Of a stretch of DNA of 64,000 nucleotides, positions 34,051-46,852 are shown in pieces. The notes below the pieces were generated by a model that had not been told where the DNA came from, did no database searches, and worked only from the letters and a program-made list of their open reading frames with translations. The first letter of the stretch is position 1. Every line of letters starts with the position of its first letter. Both the position numbers and the translations under genes were made by a program. Source of the stretch: Tuctoria greenei (taxonomy: Eukaryota > Streptophyta > Magnoliopsida > Poales > Poaceae); contig JAYESD010000005.1 in assembly GCA_036927565.1 (NCBI GenBank), positions 86,282,301-86,346,300 on the forward strand, written 5' to 3'.

Positions 34051-34510
34051 CCACCACGACCCTCGCCACCCCACAACCGGTTGGGAGAGTTCATGAGGAT
34101 CAGGCCGCCTACCTTTTCTCAAGCCACAGACCCTATGGAAGATGATGATTGGCTGAAGTCCGTTGAGAAGAAATTAACCATAGTCCAGTGTAATGACAGG
34201 GAGAAGGTTCTCTTTGCATCACACCAGCTGGTTGGAGCTGCTGCAGATTTGTGAGAATCTCTTTGCAATGCCCATGAAAATCATGAGAGAATGACCTGTG
34301 CTGAATTCAAAGAGAAGTTCTGTTCTCCCTATGTACCTGAGGGAGTCATGATACTGAGAAGGCAAGAATTTGAAAACCTCGAGCAAGGAAGGATGAGTGT
34401 GAGTGAGTATCTCAATAAATTCACTCAACTGTCTATCTATGCTCCAGAGGACATCAACACTGATAGCAGGAGGCAGAATTTGTTCATAAGAGGTCTCAAC
34501 AATGAAATTC
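34051..34510 (+). pseudogene. B gag stub
   Basis: RPPTFSQATDPMEDDDWLKS, VGAAADL followed by TGA (Trp-to-stop), then LNKFTQLSIYAPEDI and FIRGLNNEIQ. It matches A gag and stops abruptly at about 34510; zinc knuckle and pol are absent. Confidence 0.8.
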
Positions 34511-34605
34511 AACCCCGCCAAGTTCCTCTAGATCTACACCATGACAATCATTATTGCATAGGTGGATGAGTCCATCCTAGTGAACTACTTCCCCGACGCT
34601 CTGAC
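34511..34605 (+). pseudogene. Tat-type gag fragment (D)
   Basis: In one frame the sequence reads like the FLQIYxTTI...NYFPxALT segment found in C1 and C2 gag, with one stop. It ends where the Cassandra-like LTR begins. Confidence 0.5.
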
Positions 34606-34887
34606 TGTGACATCCTGGCTCAAGGCTTAATAGGATTGATAGAATAACTCATACCATCAAGGTATACCTTCTTTTTAGGAAGATCACCTAAAAAGAACTC
34701 TGAGGTTAAGTGTGCTTGGCTCGGAGCAATTTACAGATGGGTGACCGAGCAGGAAGTTTTCCCGGGTGCGCACGAGTAAGGACAAAATGCGCAGAAAAGA
34801 CTAGTGTGTGTCTGTGGGGCTAGTTTGTGATCCTATAGAGCTGCCAGGAGTAACGACCGTGAAGTCCGTAGTGGCTGGGGTGTTACA
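34606..34887 (+). repeat. Cassandra-like LTR with 5S rRNA sequence
   Basis: 282 bases, TGTGACATCC to GGTGTTACA. Bases about 34693-34777 follow plant 5S rRNA: AGAACTCTGAGGTTAAGTG, GTGCTTGG, then GATGGGTGACC, GGAAGT and GGTGCGCACGAG. A primer site (TGGTATCAAGGC, 34891-34902) follows. A small LTR with internal 5S sequence and a methionine primer site is the hallmark of Cassandra elements. The internal part is cut at 34945 by LTR F, and no second LTR is seen. Confidence 0.8.
34705..34748 (+). promoter_or_regulatory. 5S-type internal control region (boxes A and C)
   Basis: GTTAAGTGTGCTTGG (box A region) and GATGGGTGACC (box C) are spaced as in 5S rRNA genes, so RNA polymerase III recognition is possible. 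Both boxes have one or two changes. Confidence 0.6.
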
Positions 34888-34945
34888 AAATGGTATCAAG
34901 GCTGTGGGGACCGGGGTCCTGACATCCAAGGATCTCATTGGGTGG
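34888..34945 (+). other. Cassandra-like internal remnant
   Basis: It holds the primer site and about 40 more bases before LTR F begins. It is non-coding, as expected for Cassandra. Confidence 0.55.
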
Positions 34946-37900
34946 TGTCGTGCGATGCGACACCCAACAATATACATGAAAATAACCAGAATAAAATACA
35001 AACCAAGTCTTTTATTTATAAACACAGCGGAAGTTTTTACAATACTAAATGAAGAAAAGAGTCTCAACTCTAGCTATGCAAAAGCAAAGTCGTCCATGCC
35101 CTTAGGACGCTTCACACTAGTAGCACTCACTCTCCTGATCACGGCAGCGTGCAAAGCTCCACTCAGATGTGAACCCTAATGAGGGTAAGGCATCGTCGTC
35201 AGGCCCTTCATCAACGATATAACCCGCAAAAATTCGTTAACTGCAAACGTGAGCATAAGGCTCAGCAAGACTGACCCGTCTCACTAGACATATGATGGGT
35301 GAAGACTAAACATAGGTTGGAAATAGCATAAGTAGACTCGCCTACACGTGGATCCTTATAGTCGTGTTTTAAGTAGCAAATGACATTTCTCAGGCATGGC
35401 ACATCATGGACTCCACAATCAAACAAGAAACGCTTTGCTGATGATTTGACATGCCCCAAGCACATAATGATATTACAAGTTAAGTGTTTGGAAACTGTAA
35501 ACTTTAATTGTGCTATCTCTAAGTCACACAAGTTGTAATACAATAATATTCATGTCAACAGTTCATAATAATTCAACTACTCTTTATTACTACGACACGG
35601 CGTAGTACTGGTCGCCAAAGGGCCGGCGGCGGTGGCAACAATGACCCACACAAGAGAAGAGGAGGTGATGACACCCAACGTAGGAGCAGGGGCGATGGCG
35701 GCGGCCGCTGGGGCAGAGGCGGCGGCAGCGGCAGGCACTGGAGAAAGGGAGGCGGCAGCAGTGGCTTCCAGGCTAGAGAGGAACGAGGAAGGAGGGGGGG
35801 GGCCGCGATGGCACGCCGGCGGTCGGCGGCAGCCTGAAGCCAAAGTGGTGGCGGCTGTCCATGGGAGAGCCATGGTCGACCCTCTCTCAAAGTTGATAAT
35901 GATTCGATAGGTCGTGCGCTCGAAAGCGGGCAGCCCTTATGACATAACTCGGGGTTTTCGTCTCCTTCCTTGTTGATTAACAAAGATTTAGGTGCATAAT
36001 ATAGAAAGATTGTACAGGACGGAGTAACCTAGACTTTTCTAAGAAAATAAAAAAAGAGGTACTCAAATAACCGCGAGGGACGGTGATTGCAATCAGTAGA
36101 CACCCGGATAACATGTCACACACACCCATGCTGCCCTCAACCCACCCAAGTTATACGCAACAAAATTTTGCAAGAAACTCAAACGCCGAACTGTTCCCAC
36201 CATCGTAGGCACAAGGTCCCCGCAGGGAGCGTGTCTGTGCCCGCTAGCAGATTTACACCTTGCTGCCTCAACCCACCCCTACCGACAGTGGGCTATGCCT
36301 CGACACCCAAGTTATCAAGTTACATCGGTTTCCTGGGTTCCATATGCCCAGTATGCATCTGGTATCGTTCAAACTTGTCCAGCACGGCCGCACACAGATC
36401 GGTCCTCAATCGACACAAGTAGGGCTATGCACGTGAGACCACGTCACGCTCCATCCTATCCCGCTGCTCGGTCTCAAATTCATATTCACAAATCATTTTT
36501 TGATCATATCCATCCCGTGTGATAAAATCCTATCTCGCGAGTAGATTCCAACTACTCGACTTCTACCAGATTCTTCAAAACATTAGCATGGTATTTTCTA
36601 TGCGTCAAGCTGTAGACCTACCCAATACTCCATGGATTTGTGGGTCATGCAAGTGGAGTAACAAGCACCTTAGCCCTCATGCACAAAAATCATCCTAGAC
36701 ATAAGTGATACAAATAGAAACTTTGAAATAGCACTTAAATGCAAACCGGGGCTTGCCTGTGAGTCAGAGCAAAAGTTAGCTTCTGGGGGGATGTTGTCCA
36801 AGGCCTCCTGCTCCTCCTTGATTTTGGTCACTATATGATATGCAATATATATAGTACATGAGTGATATTGAAACTTTATAAAAGACTTTCCAAATACTGA
36901 TCAATTATGTAAATGATTTTAATTGGCTTTGGGATTTTTTTTTCAGTGGATACTAGGTTCTATGAGGTAGACCTAGAACAAAAACTGGAGATGTTCAAGG
37001 AAGCTTGTTGTCTCTAAAATTCCAACAAGTAAAAGGCTTGTCTGAATTTTTGTATTAAATCAGGAGTTTTGTCATGGCTAACAGTGGTTGTATCATACAT
37101 AGGGGGTTGTCCTGGTTCTAAAATATTTATTTCACGTTTTTGTAAGCTTTTTAGAGTGAGATATAGAATGTAGAAGTTGCTATGATAATCTGACATTGTG
37201 CTGTTGACTAAATTTGATTATCAATTATCCTACAGGTTAGAACTGCTATTAGGCACAGCAAATGAAATTAATAAATTCTGAAATTTTTATAGTAGAACAG
37301 GGGTACATAGAGGAGTATGCTGTAAAAATTTTGATGGTGGAAACTGAATAGCACAGCAGAAACAATTCTAGGAAGGAATCAACTTACTAGAATTAATTAT
37401 ACAGGATCTATGAGTTTATGATGATTTGGTCTTATCAACTTAAAAATATGGATCATAAGGAGTATACAAGAATCTATTTGGTATTTTTGGAGTAGTTCTA
37501 CTAGGAGCAATTGAATTTACAAGTTGGAATCAATTTGTGGAAATAACGCTTCTGTTAATGTTGAACAGCAGTGGAGAAGATTGATCTTTAGTGAACTTAT
37601 ACAGATTCAATGTGCATAAAGTTTTACTGGAGCTGGGGAATACCTAAAGGAGTGTCCACATAAAGTTCGGTGCATAACAAGTGAAAGGGACAACTAGGAA
37701 AATTCAATGAATGTTTGAAGAAGTTGATTTATACAGAAAGTTATACAGGTTTTCATGGCAAACCAATTGTACAACCTGAAACTAGAGGATGCTACAAAAA
37801 AAATTTGAGAATTTTAGAGCAAGTTTACTATAAAGAATTGAATTTAGAAGTTTGATTCAAATCCTAATAACAGTTTCTGTTTATTAATGAACACAGATAT

Positions 37901-40023
37901 AAATTTGAATTCTGAGGAAGTTATACAGGTCAAATGGTCATAACACTTTTCCTGGAAGTCAATAACATGCCAGAGGAGTTTCTGGTCATTCCAGTGGATG
38001 GATTTGCTGGGAAAATTCCAGGAATGTTTGGAGAAAAAGAGTTATCCATAAATGAAAAATGATTTTCATGGACACTTATTGGTACTAACAGAAACTAGAG
38101 CTCAAGGGCTTTCAAACAAAATTTGTTTAAAGATTTTTGGAGCATTATACAAGGAGTTATCTATTTTTGAACTTGGGCCAATTTTCTGGATTTTATTTGG
38201 ACAGAAAACTGGAAATCCCACTAGCAGTCAACGACTGGCGGGGCCCACCCACCAGGATCATCTTCAACCTGCAGCAGAGAGGTTCTTGCGCCAGGGGAGG
38301 CGGCGGCGCTCGCCATCCTTTTGCCAGAGAAGGCCAGGGCGTCGAGGAAGAACACCAAAACGATCAGGGAGACGCGGAGATCTTTATAGTGGCTTCGGTT
38401 GGAGTGGCAACGGGCTGAATATCGCCGGCGGCGAGGACATGGCGGCGGCAAGCATGGACAAACTCGATCTCTCCACTTACTGCACCAAAACCATCAGAAA
38501 AAGCTCTACAAATTCGTGGGGATATGAGGATCCTCACAATCGAATTCAATCGAGGTGAAATCGGCCGGACATAGGGGAGCAACGGGTGCAACAAGATGAA
38601 ACCCGAAAGCGGCTACAAGTTCTGAAATTCCTGAGGCAATACCCAATTATTCTTCAATTGGTTTGATGCTAAAAACTAGATAGGGACTGTATTTTCTCTG
38701 GTTCAAATAGATTGAAAGGAAATCATATGTGCATGACGAATTTTTGTGTTGGACACGTGATGGTTCAAAGCCAAGGCCGAGACCACATTTGAACTTTACA
38801 CTTAGGGATGCCATGAACGATCCAGCGGCCGAGGGAGTATGAAGATGAGGGGGGGGGGGGGGGGGTGAACCTTATAGCACATTTGGTTGAGCCGGAGAGG
38901 GCCAGAGTTAGCCGGGCGACGAAGCGTCGATGGGGGGCACGGCTGCTCTGTTCTGTGGTGAAGAAAAACATCTCGGTGCTGCTGAGACAGGAAGGAGGCA
39001 GTTTTGCTCTGCCACGAGAAGGTAAAGGGAGAGATCGTGAAGCTGTTGGGCAGCTCGGCCGAGCAAGCGCACGACGTAAATGGTCGGTCGGCGTTAAGCA
39101 GCAGTGCGGCGGGAAGCATGGTCAGGGCGTGCGGTTGAGCGAGCAGGGCGCGAGCTGGGCGTATGAGGGTGGGCAGGGGGTGAAATATCGAGCAGAGGAA
39201 GGGAGGATTAGGGCGAGATGGAGTATATCCAGGTGAAGGCATCGACGTGGAGTGATGACAGCACCGTGGCGACCTCACGTTGAACACGGGAGGCAGTTCA
39301 GGCTTTGAGAAGCTAACATGTGAGGCCCACGACACACTCCTCTCTTATCCTCTTTGGTTGTTTAAACCTCCAATCAAACTAGCTTAGAAAATCTTCAAAC
39401 TTAGCAGCCAAGCTATATGAAATATGTGGAATCAAATTTTTAACTCCAATTTGATGTTTGATCATTTGAATGTAGAATTTAAATTCAAATTTGAACTTGA
39501 ATGCTCTTGTATGGTTGGATTCAGATAAACTGTAAAAGAAGTTCGAAAATTGTAAAACATGGTATGTAGGTTATTTGAATCATTAGAATTGACAGGGGTG
39601 AACTCAAAATTAGAGTTTGAAATATTTGAATACGAAATTGAGATTTTAATTTGAAATTCCCTTTTTAGAGTTTTAGTCCCAATATCTATGTGAGCACTAT
39701 ATAGCATTCAACTTCTTCTCTTGCTAATTGATTCTTGAGCTGACTTGATCATAATGTTTTTAAGATATTTTACACTTGACTTTATTTAATTTCGAAACTT
39801 GAATTTCTCGTTTTGTGTTTTAAATTATATTCAGGTATTCCCTTTCAATGACTATTTGCTTGTGTCCCCATACACTCATAATTTCTCTTGTAAAAGTGTA
39901 GTTTTTAGAAGTTCTATGTTTAACCTTATTTATCAGTTAAGCTAGTTCATGTGAGATAAATTTCTAATTCCATTTTGTTTCGCAGTTTCGTGTTCTTGTT
40001 CTACTCAAATGCGGGCTTTTACA
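34946..40023 (-). repeat. F: long gypsy 3' LTR (about 5 kb)
   Basis: On the minus strand it starts TGTAAAAGCCCGC at 40023, right after a G-rich polypurine tract, and ends CGCACGACA at 34946. The layout is an AT-rich start (40023-39330), a GC-rich part (39310-38230), AT-rich degenerate repeats containing TTATACAGG words (38200-36840), then a mixed part (36830-34946). The short ORFs in the GC-rich blocks look like chance. Its length could include an undetected insertion. Confidence 0.55.
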
Positions 40024-40044
40024 ATCCCCCCCCCCCCCTTAAAG
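40024..40044 (-). other. F polypurine tract
   Basis: A run of 14 C followed by TTAAAGGAATCTCGTCCC on the plus strand; the minus strand reads GGGACGAGATTCCTTTAAG then the G run. It resembles the end of chromovirus pol and the polypurine tract seen in A and E. Confidence 0.65.
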
Positions 40045-42150
40045 GAATCTCGTCCCGAGATTCTCAAGAAATGAGAAAGTTAGGATTATTTTGTTGATGA
40101 GATGACTCTACCGTTCCACGTGATTGGAAGAAAGACGCTATTCGTCTCCTTCTACAGGTTCCTAAAGTTGTGGCTAGTCCAGCTTATGTTGTAAGCCACA
40201 TCATCTAGCTTTGGTAGCTTGCATCTTTGTACTACAACTCAGGTTCGGATGCTCGGCGTGACCGAGATCACCCTGTAAAGTTTGTGTCTTAGCAAATTAT
40301 GTTGATGTAGCTAGGTTCTGTGGAGATCGTCTTCTTTCCATCAAAATGAAGTAATCTTCTTCATAGTAGGAACACTAACGGTTCTACGATATTGGGCATC
40401 CTTAATTTGTGATGTTCTTCTCATGAAGGCATTACTGCCCTAGTCTTGTATTCTAAGAATCAGAACTTGTTCTTCAACTCTCTTGACTATTCTGATGACC
40501 TTGATACCACTTGCTTTCATCTTTCGCTTTGTGTACTAAATCCTTTAAGCTGGATGTAGTATTTCTGAATAAAGAATCAAGGGAGTTTGCGAGATTAAAC
40601 AATGAATCATTAATCTCGTCTGGATCGAGTTCTGCAATTAGGTAGTCAATAATCGGACTACTTTACCATGACATAAGAGTATTAAAGATGTCATCTTTCT
40701 TATGTGGTCAAAATGGCAAAGTTATAATGTGTATGGCAACCACAAGGTTCCCGACATATCAATGTCACCATTCACTATAAATCAAGGAGTTTCGCAAGGT
40801 CAACCTAAATGAAAATCTTGCAAATAGGGAAAATCAAGGGGTATTAGGAATGATCACTCGCAAGATATTGTGATCTCAATAAACTAGGCAGTATGAAATT
40901 CTTTGTCCTCGACACAAGAGAATTCAAGGTTTGGTTTCTATTATGTCGTAAAAATACAAAGATGTCTACGACATGTAATCTACAAGGTCGTCGGACAAAG
41001 CAAAGTTACCTTGCATTTCCCGTCAAAGGGTTTTCAAAGAATGATATCACGAATAGAAAGAATACAAGGTTCTTGCGGGGTTGAGAAGTCATCAATAGAC
41101 TCCTCGCAAACTAGAAACAAACAGCATTTAGCAATCAAGGTGATTGAGCCTGAACAAGTCAAGTATAAAGACTCAAATGTGTTTTGGTCATAAGTTGCAT
41201 CTAGAGGTTGATCAATTAAGGAATAACCTCACGAATCAAGAGTACGAGTGTTTACACAACCGAGACAATTGAACCCACATAAATCAAGGATGAGGGTTCA
41301 ACTCCTAGTTGTACTACAACGAGGATTGAATAATCGGTTTCCCTGATATTACTCAATGAAGGCAAATCAACTAGAATGTTGATCATAAGTGTTGGAAACA
41401 ATCAAGACTAATAGACATCACATAAGTACATGAATGGATATACATATTCTTGCTCAAAATTAATTAAGACTCATGTATTATGATGCATTACAAACCGGAT
41501 GATGTTATGCAGACAAAATGCAATCCTGGGAAAAACCATGCATAAGGTATGATGCATTCATCTTTGTGGTTTGAGCAAAAGTATGTATAACGATTCAAAC
41601 AAGATAAGCACTATCTCAAGTTCACAATGTTTGAATCAACTTGCTCATGAGAAGTGTTGGACAAGGAACTGACATCTCATAGGTTGATCAAGATAGAAGG
41701 ATTCAAGTCTAACCATGGAACAAGGAGCGGTGAGCAATATACTCACAATCTTAACCTTCATAACTTGTACACCTTTAACCAGTATATCCACTTGTCTCCC
41801 TAGGTCCTTGTCGCATCTACCGAGTCAGAGACTCATCTTTCCTCAAGAAATCCTCTAACTAGGTTACCTTGATGACTTGGTACTATTCAGTATGGGGTCA
41901 AAGGTGCTAGAGTTCACGTAGTGGTGTTTCACTTAATCTTCTCTTCAATCATGTAGTGGAGATTGACATCTTCCATGATAACGCTGATGGAGTTGGGGAT
42001 GCACTCCGTCTATGAGGTGCTAACCTCGTGCTTAAGGTTGGTTTCTCTTGAAACTATAGGTCCACTTGATCACTTAAGTTACTTGGATGCACACCTTCCC
42101 CCTTAAAGTTTCGAACTAAAGGTTCGGAAAGTTTTACTTCAACTAAACTT
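40045..42150. other. Unassigned retroelement relic
   Basis: About 2.1 kb with no domain I can recognise on either strand. It lies inside the body of F (minus) and also upstream of a plus-strand polypurine tract, so it may mix two elements. Words such as ATCAAGG and CGCAAG recur at 60-100 base intervals in 40560-41400, suggesting very degenerate repeats. Confidence 0.4.
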
Positions 42151-43797
42151 TATGGGGAGGTGATATGTAACTCCTGGAAGTAAAACCACTGCTCAAGTCC
42201 ACTACACTGTGTTGAACACCAGTTTCGGAACATAATCAATTGTCCAATAAATTGAAACCAAAACTGATCGAATTTCGAAATTCAACCAACTGTCCAGGTT
42301 CTGGTACAGCCAACAACTATGGAGAAATTCAAATTTTTATACCAGTTAGAAGCAAGATCTGGATTGGAGTTAAACTACAAAAATATAGTACACTCGATGC
42401 CCTTTCCAGAATGTATTTATTTGCCATCAAACCATTCCTGGATGGGGAGATATGGCTTTTGCAAGTTGACAGTTTTTCCAGGAAATTTAGACAGCACCTC
42501 CTTTGTTTATGGCTGATCTTGTCCACAGTTTCCAGATATATAAACATCAAAAATTGCAGAAGTCATACACTACAGCATTGTTATATACATCCTCAGGGTT
42601 CCATAAATGTAAAACACAAAGTAATTAGATGATTCTTCACGAAGGTATGGTCAAAACAGTAACTGAATGTAAATCTGTCCAGATTCTGTGCTGTCAAGAC
42701 ACCTTTGACAATACTTCGATCTAAACCCTGTTATTGCGAGTTTTAGCCTTAGTGTCGAATAGAAACATGTTAGAGGATTCCATAATATTTCCATACATGT
42801 ATATATATTCCTATGTTGCTGTTCAAATTTAGGACATATGTCTGTTCAAAGTACACAATTTTCCTGGCTCGTTCAGGTAGCACATATACTCTTGTTCCAG
42901 CTTGTTTTTTTATTAACTCAAGTTTATAAATACTTCAGATCTTAATTTGGGGAAACAATGAATTAAAAAGTTGTATAATAGATCCTTTCCTTTCCGAAAA
43001 TGCATACAATGGTCTAGAAGAGTTTTCTGTGAAGAGATATGGCAAAAATACAGCTGCTGGTTCACACAGTTTCAGAACAGCAGCATTTGTGATTATGGTT
43101 CACTTTCATCATCTTAGAAAGATATTTTGGCTTGAAGGTCAATAGAAAACATATAGAAGACTTTCAAAGATTTCCAAAAATTATTCATTTGCCTCAAGAG
43201 CCTTTCTGTAATAAAGGATATGGAAGATTGATGTCAGGGTACAAGATAGTTCAAAACTGGAGTATGAAACTCAGTTCTGTTCCAGCTGGCCATCCTGTAT
43301 AAATTCGAAATTTTCATACAGTAGAAGTCAGTACCAGGATTTGAGTTGAATACAAAAGTTTTAGTTCACTTAATAAAAATTCCATATTGTACTTGCACAT
43401 CTCCAGGTGAGCTCTGTATTAAAAGTTAAACAGGATAGAAGTTGACTAAAGTTTTCTGGAAATTTTGACAGAACCTCTCCTGTATATGTGGTTATCACCC
43501 ACAGTTTATACAGGTATATCAAAACAATATATTGAGGTAATGACAAAATAAACATGGTACAACATCATGTTAACATCCCATAACTAAAATGGTTCAGTCT
43601 TACAAAATTGTTATACAGGTCAGAGCGCGCAAATTCCAAACTATGCACAAATGGTTCCTGGTTCTGGACTGCCAGAACATTGTTTGCCACAAATGGAATT
43701 AGGCACTGCTATTGCAAGATTCAATCCAAGAGTTGAATATAAAGTTGATAGAGGACTTCCTAAGGTTTCCCGAAATGTATATATATGACTATGTCAC
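42151..43797 (+). repeat. LTR-like block, plus orientation (partial)
   Basis: TATGGGGAGGTGATA (purine tract) followed by TGTAACTCCTGG at 42166 looks like the start of a 3' LTR. The block is AT-rich with degenerate repeats (TTATACAGGT, TTCCAG words) like those in F at 36840-38200. It is cut at 43798 by the 3' LTR of E. Confidence 0.45.
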
Positions 43798-46543
43798 TGT
43801 CACACCTGGTAATATGAAGACAACCAGATGCTTTCCACATGTATACCAGGATCAGTTCAACTCATACATGTGTAGACGAAAGTGAAATACCAAATATAAT
43901 ACCATGTTCGAGTACATAACCTTATTACATAAATGACCTTCCAGGTCTAAAATAAAAGTACACAAGCAGCGGAAAACCATAACAAAGGGCTCCAAACACA
44001 GGCGTTACACGGGGGAGCGCAAGCCTAGAACATCTCTTCGGGATCTTCGTAGAAGTCCTGGTTCTCCACCTCGGCGTCTTCGTAGACTGGGGGGAAAAGT
44101 ATGCAACTTTCAAGTTTGAGTACCAATGGTACTCGCAAGTTGGGAAGTTATGACATGTGTGGTTCACAACAAGGAAGGCAAATAATAGGTAAAGCACTAT
44201 AGCAGTTACAACCTACTCTTAAATGTTTAAGCACCTACATCTAGGTGGAATCCCAACCAATATCCCAAAATTAATCCAGTTAAGACCAAACCCAAACCAT
44301 CCATTATGTAACCATGTGATAATTATGAATTTGGTTTCCAAGCCGCTCGTGTCCGTGAGCACGGCTGTCTAGACAGTTTGACAAAACTCTGCAGAGTGTG
44401 TATCCTTTACCCACAGTTCGTGATTTCATCTTCTGTTGCCAGGTGGACTAAGGTAAACCTCCCCGATGCCCGTGGTAGCTAACCACAATACACACTTTCA
44501 TAGGTGTGTGGCCAGGAGATCACTACGAGGTGTTTCTGATGGTTCTCTCGACTTGCAATGGGTACTCTAAGATTTCACCGCTCCGGCACCTAGAGTCTGT
44601 TTTCCCTCCGTCAGGGGAAGCCCCCTCTTGAGCCATGCGGATCCCAAGGCAAAACCCATTCCCCGCCCGTTCAATTACCTATGCTACATCAGGAGAGACC
44701 AAATTACTAAACAAAGTTGTCCCATATACAATTATGTGGTGATACTAAAAGGCTTAGCAACTTCCTCCATAAACCGGTCCTTAGAATCCGATAGGTGTCA
44801 AGCCTCAAACCAAGGGCTTGTGCACGCATGCACCAATCCATACAAAATATGGGTTGATTTAATTTATAGGCATAATATCAATTATTGAGAATTTAGATTT
44901 AAGTGAAATATATTGAGTAAAACATATTTTTATCAATTTTTATACCATTTTTATTTTTATTAGAAACCTAAAATTATTTTCTAGAAATTTTTATCCTTCA
45001 AAATATGCTTAAAATAGATTTATAAACAATAATGTAAATTTTACAATTTTTACACTATTTTTATTAATTATTTCTATGTGCAAAAAATTTTTATGAACTA
45101 AATATACTTAAAAAGTATTTTTATGACTATTTCAGCAATTTAAATGAATTAATAAAAATAATACAGAAATGAAAATAAAGAAAATATATTTAAATCTGTT
45201 TTTATAATTATTTTATACAAATTAAGGACTTTTATTTAATTTCTAGAACTAACAGGGGCTTTTCTGTAAAAACAAAACTATTCCAGTGGCTAAAAATAAT
45301 TTTTATGAAGTCCAGGGATTATTCTACAAAACACTTTTTATTAAATTAACCAGAATTTTCCTAATTTCCAGAAAGTCCAGGGGCTAGTTTGATAATTATA
45401 GGGGTTAGACTTGAATTCCAGAGGAACCCAGGGGGTAGCCCGCAAGATTCCAGGGGCTTGGGAGCAAAACTGGCGGCGGGAAAAAGTGGTTTGAACGTGG
45501 GCCGTTGGATTTAAAATGGATGGCCCCGATTTTATTTACCGAAGGGGTATGTTGGCTTTTAATCCTGGCCGTAGAATCAAAATGGACGACGGGCATTGAG
45601 CCACGTCGCCCCGGCTAGGGTCGGGCGGCAGTGCGCGGCGGTGCCGAGCGGGCGCAGCGGCGAGCTCGCCGGCGGCTGTCAAAAACCATGCTGTAGAGGC
45701 TTCGGGGCATATTCATCTAGCACAAAATGAAGAGGGGGACTAGGGGACCTCACCGAGGATTGTCGCCCGGCCGGAGGAGAAGCGGAGGGTGGTCGGCGAC
45801 GGCGATTGGCGGCGAAGCTCCTCGGTGCCCGACGAAGTCAGCGACGCAGAGGCGATATCCCCCAACAAAGTTGTCCAGCAGGCTCCTGGGGACGCGGCAA
45901 AGGTGTTAGACAAGGTGTCGTGGACGAAGATTGAAGGAACCGACGGGAACGCGATCGCCAACACTCACCTCGACGGCGGCTAGGGTTTGAGAGTGTCGGG
46001 GTGAGGAAATTGAGGGGAGGGGGGACGTCAGGTATTTATAGGGCTTTGGTGTGGAAACGGCCGGCGGTCATGATGGGCACGACGCGCCTCTAGATTGAGG
46101 TGAAACGGTCGACATTGATAGGGGGGGGGGGGGAGTGGGCGACGCGGTGATGGCGCGTGAGCATTATGCGCGGGTGCGGCGGGAGGTGGGCGGAGGCCCT
46201 TAAAGGCGGGGCCAGCCAGTCAGCGAGGGGGAGAGAGGGGGTGTGGGCGCGGGCCGGCGCGGGAGAGAGGAGGGAAGTGGGCCGGGGGCAGGAATTCGGC
46301 CCAGGGACTGGTTTTCGTTTTTCTTTTCTTTTTCTTTTTCTTTTCTATTTTTCTTTTTCTTCTCCTTTATGTTTTGAATTTGTAAACCAAATTCCTAGCG
46401 AATTTAAATTTTCAAAAATTCACACAATCATTCAAACATGATGCAACTTGCTTTTTATAAATTTTATTCACAAGAAAATGTTTTTATCTCTTTAAAAATT
46501 TATTTTACAATTTTTTTTCTCTCTAAAAATAGTGGGTGTTACA
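43798..46543 (-). repeat. E 3' LTR
   Basis: About 2746 bases; on the minus strand TGTAACACCC at 46543 to CCAGGTGTGACA at 43798. It is AT-rich at both sides of a GC-rich part (45600-46310). In that part the minus strand has AAACCCTAGCCGCC...GAGGTGAGTG, which looks like a plant leader with a splice donor. A module at about 44340-44790 matches LTRs A and B in reverse orientation. Short ORFs here are chance. Confidence 0.82.
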
Positions 46544-46565
46544 ATTCTACGCCCCTAAAAAAAAT
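46544..46565 (-). other. E polypurine tract
   Basis: The minus strand reads GATTTTTTTTAGGGGCG just before the LTR start, a weak purine tract after the pol stop. Confidence 0.5.
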
Positions 46566-46588
46566 CTCGCCCTCGAGACTTGGACGTC

Positions 46589-46852
46589 CTAAGAGAATAG
46601 ACTGGGAAACTCCGCCTTGAGGTCTTCTTCTCTTTCCCATGTTGCCTCTTCTTCTGAGTGATGTTTTCATTGGACTTTGCACATACGTGTAACCTTATTT
46701 CTTGTAACTCGTTCTGATGTCTCGAAAATCTTAACAGGTTGTTCTGCATAGGTCAGGTCCTCTTGTACGTCTACTACTTCCAATGGCAATTGTTCTTCAC
46801 GCACTCTTAAGCATTTCTTCAACTGTGACACATGGAATACATCATGTACATA
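46589..46852 (-). pseudogene. E integrase end and chromodomain
   Basis: YVHDVFHVSQLKKC, PVKIFETSERVTRNKV and HHSEEEATWEREEDL followed by FPSLFS and TAG (46589-46591). A TGA replaces the conserved Trp after CKVQ, as it also does in A. It continues the frame from 59985 across C2. Confidence 0.82.

Noticed and set aside
34695..34777. Functional 5S rRNA gene
   Set aside because: Only the middle and 3' parts of 5S are matched, with changes, and the sequence sits inside an LTR with a primer site after it.
35573..35983. Ala/Pro-rich ORFs on both strands
   Set aside because: Low-complexity GC-rich part of LTR F; overlapping ORFs on opposite strands with no recognised motif.
38865..39335. ORFs next to an 18-base G run
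   Set aside because: GC-rich LTR interior; no similarity to any retroelement protein and no conserved start.
45727..46441. GC-rich ORFs as a captured host gene
   Set aside because: They lie within LTR E, overlap on both strands and show no domain; base composition explains them.
46640..46700. Shared TGA at the chromodomain Trp in A and E as programmed
   Set aside because: Both can come from independent TGG-to-TGA changes, and the codons after the stop differ between the two; no further support.
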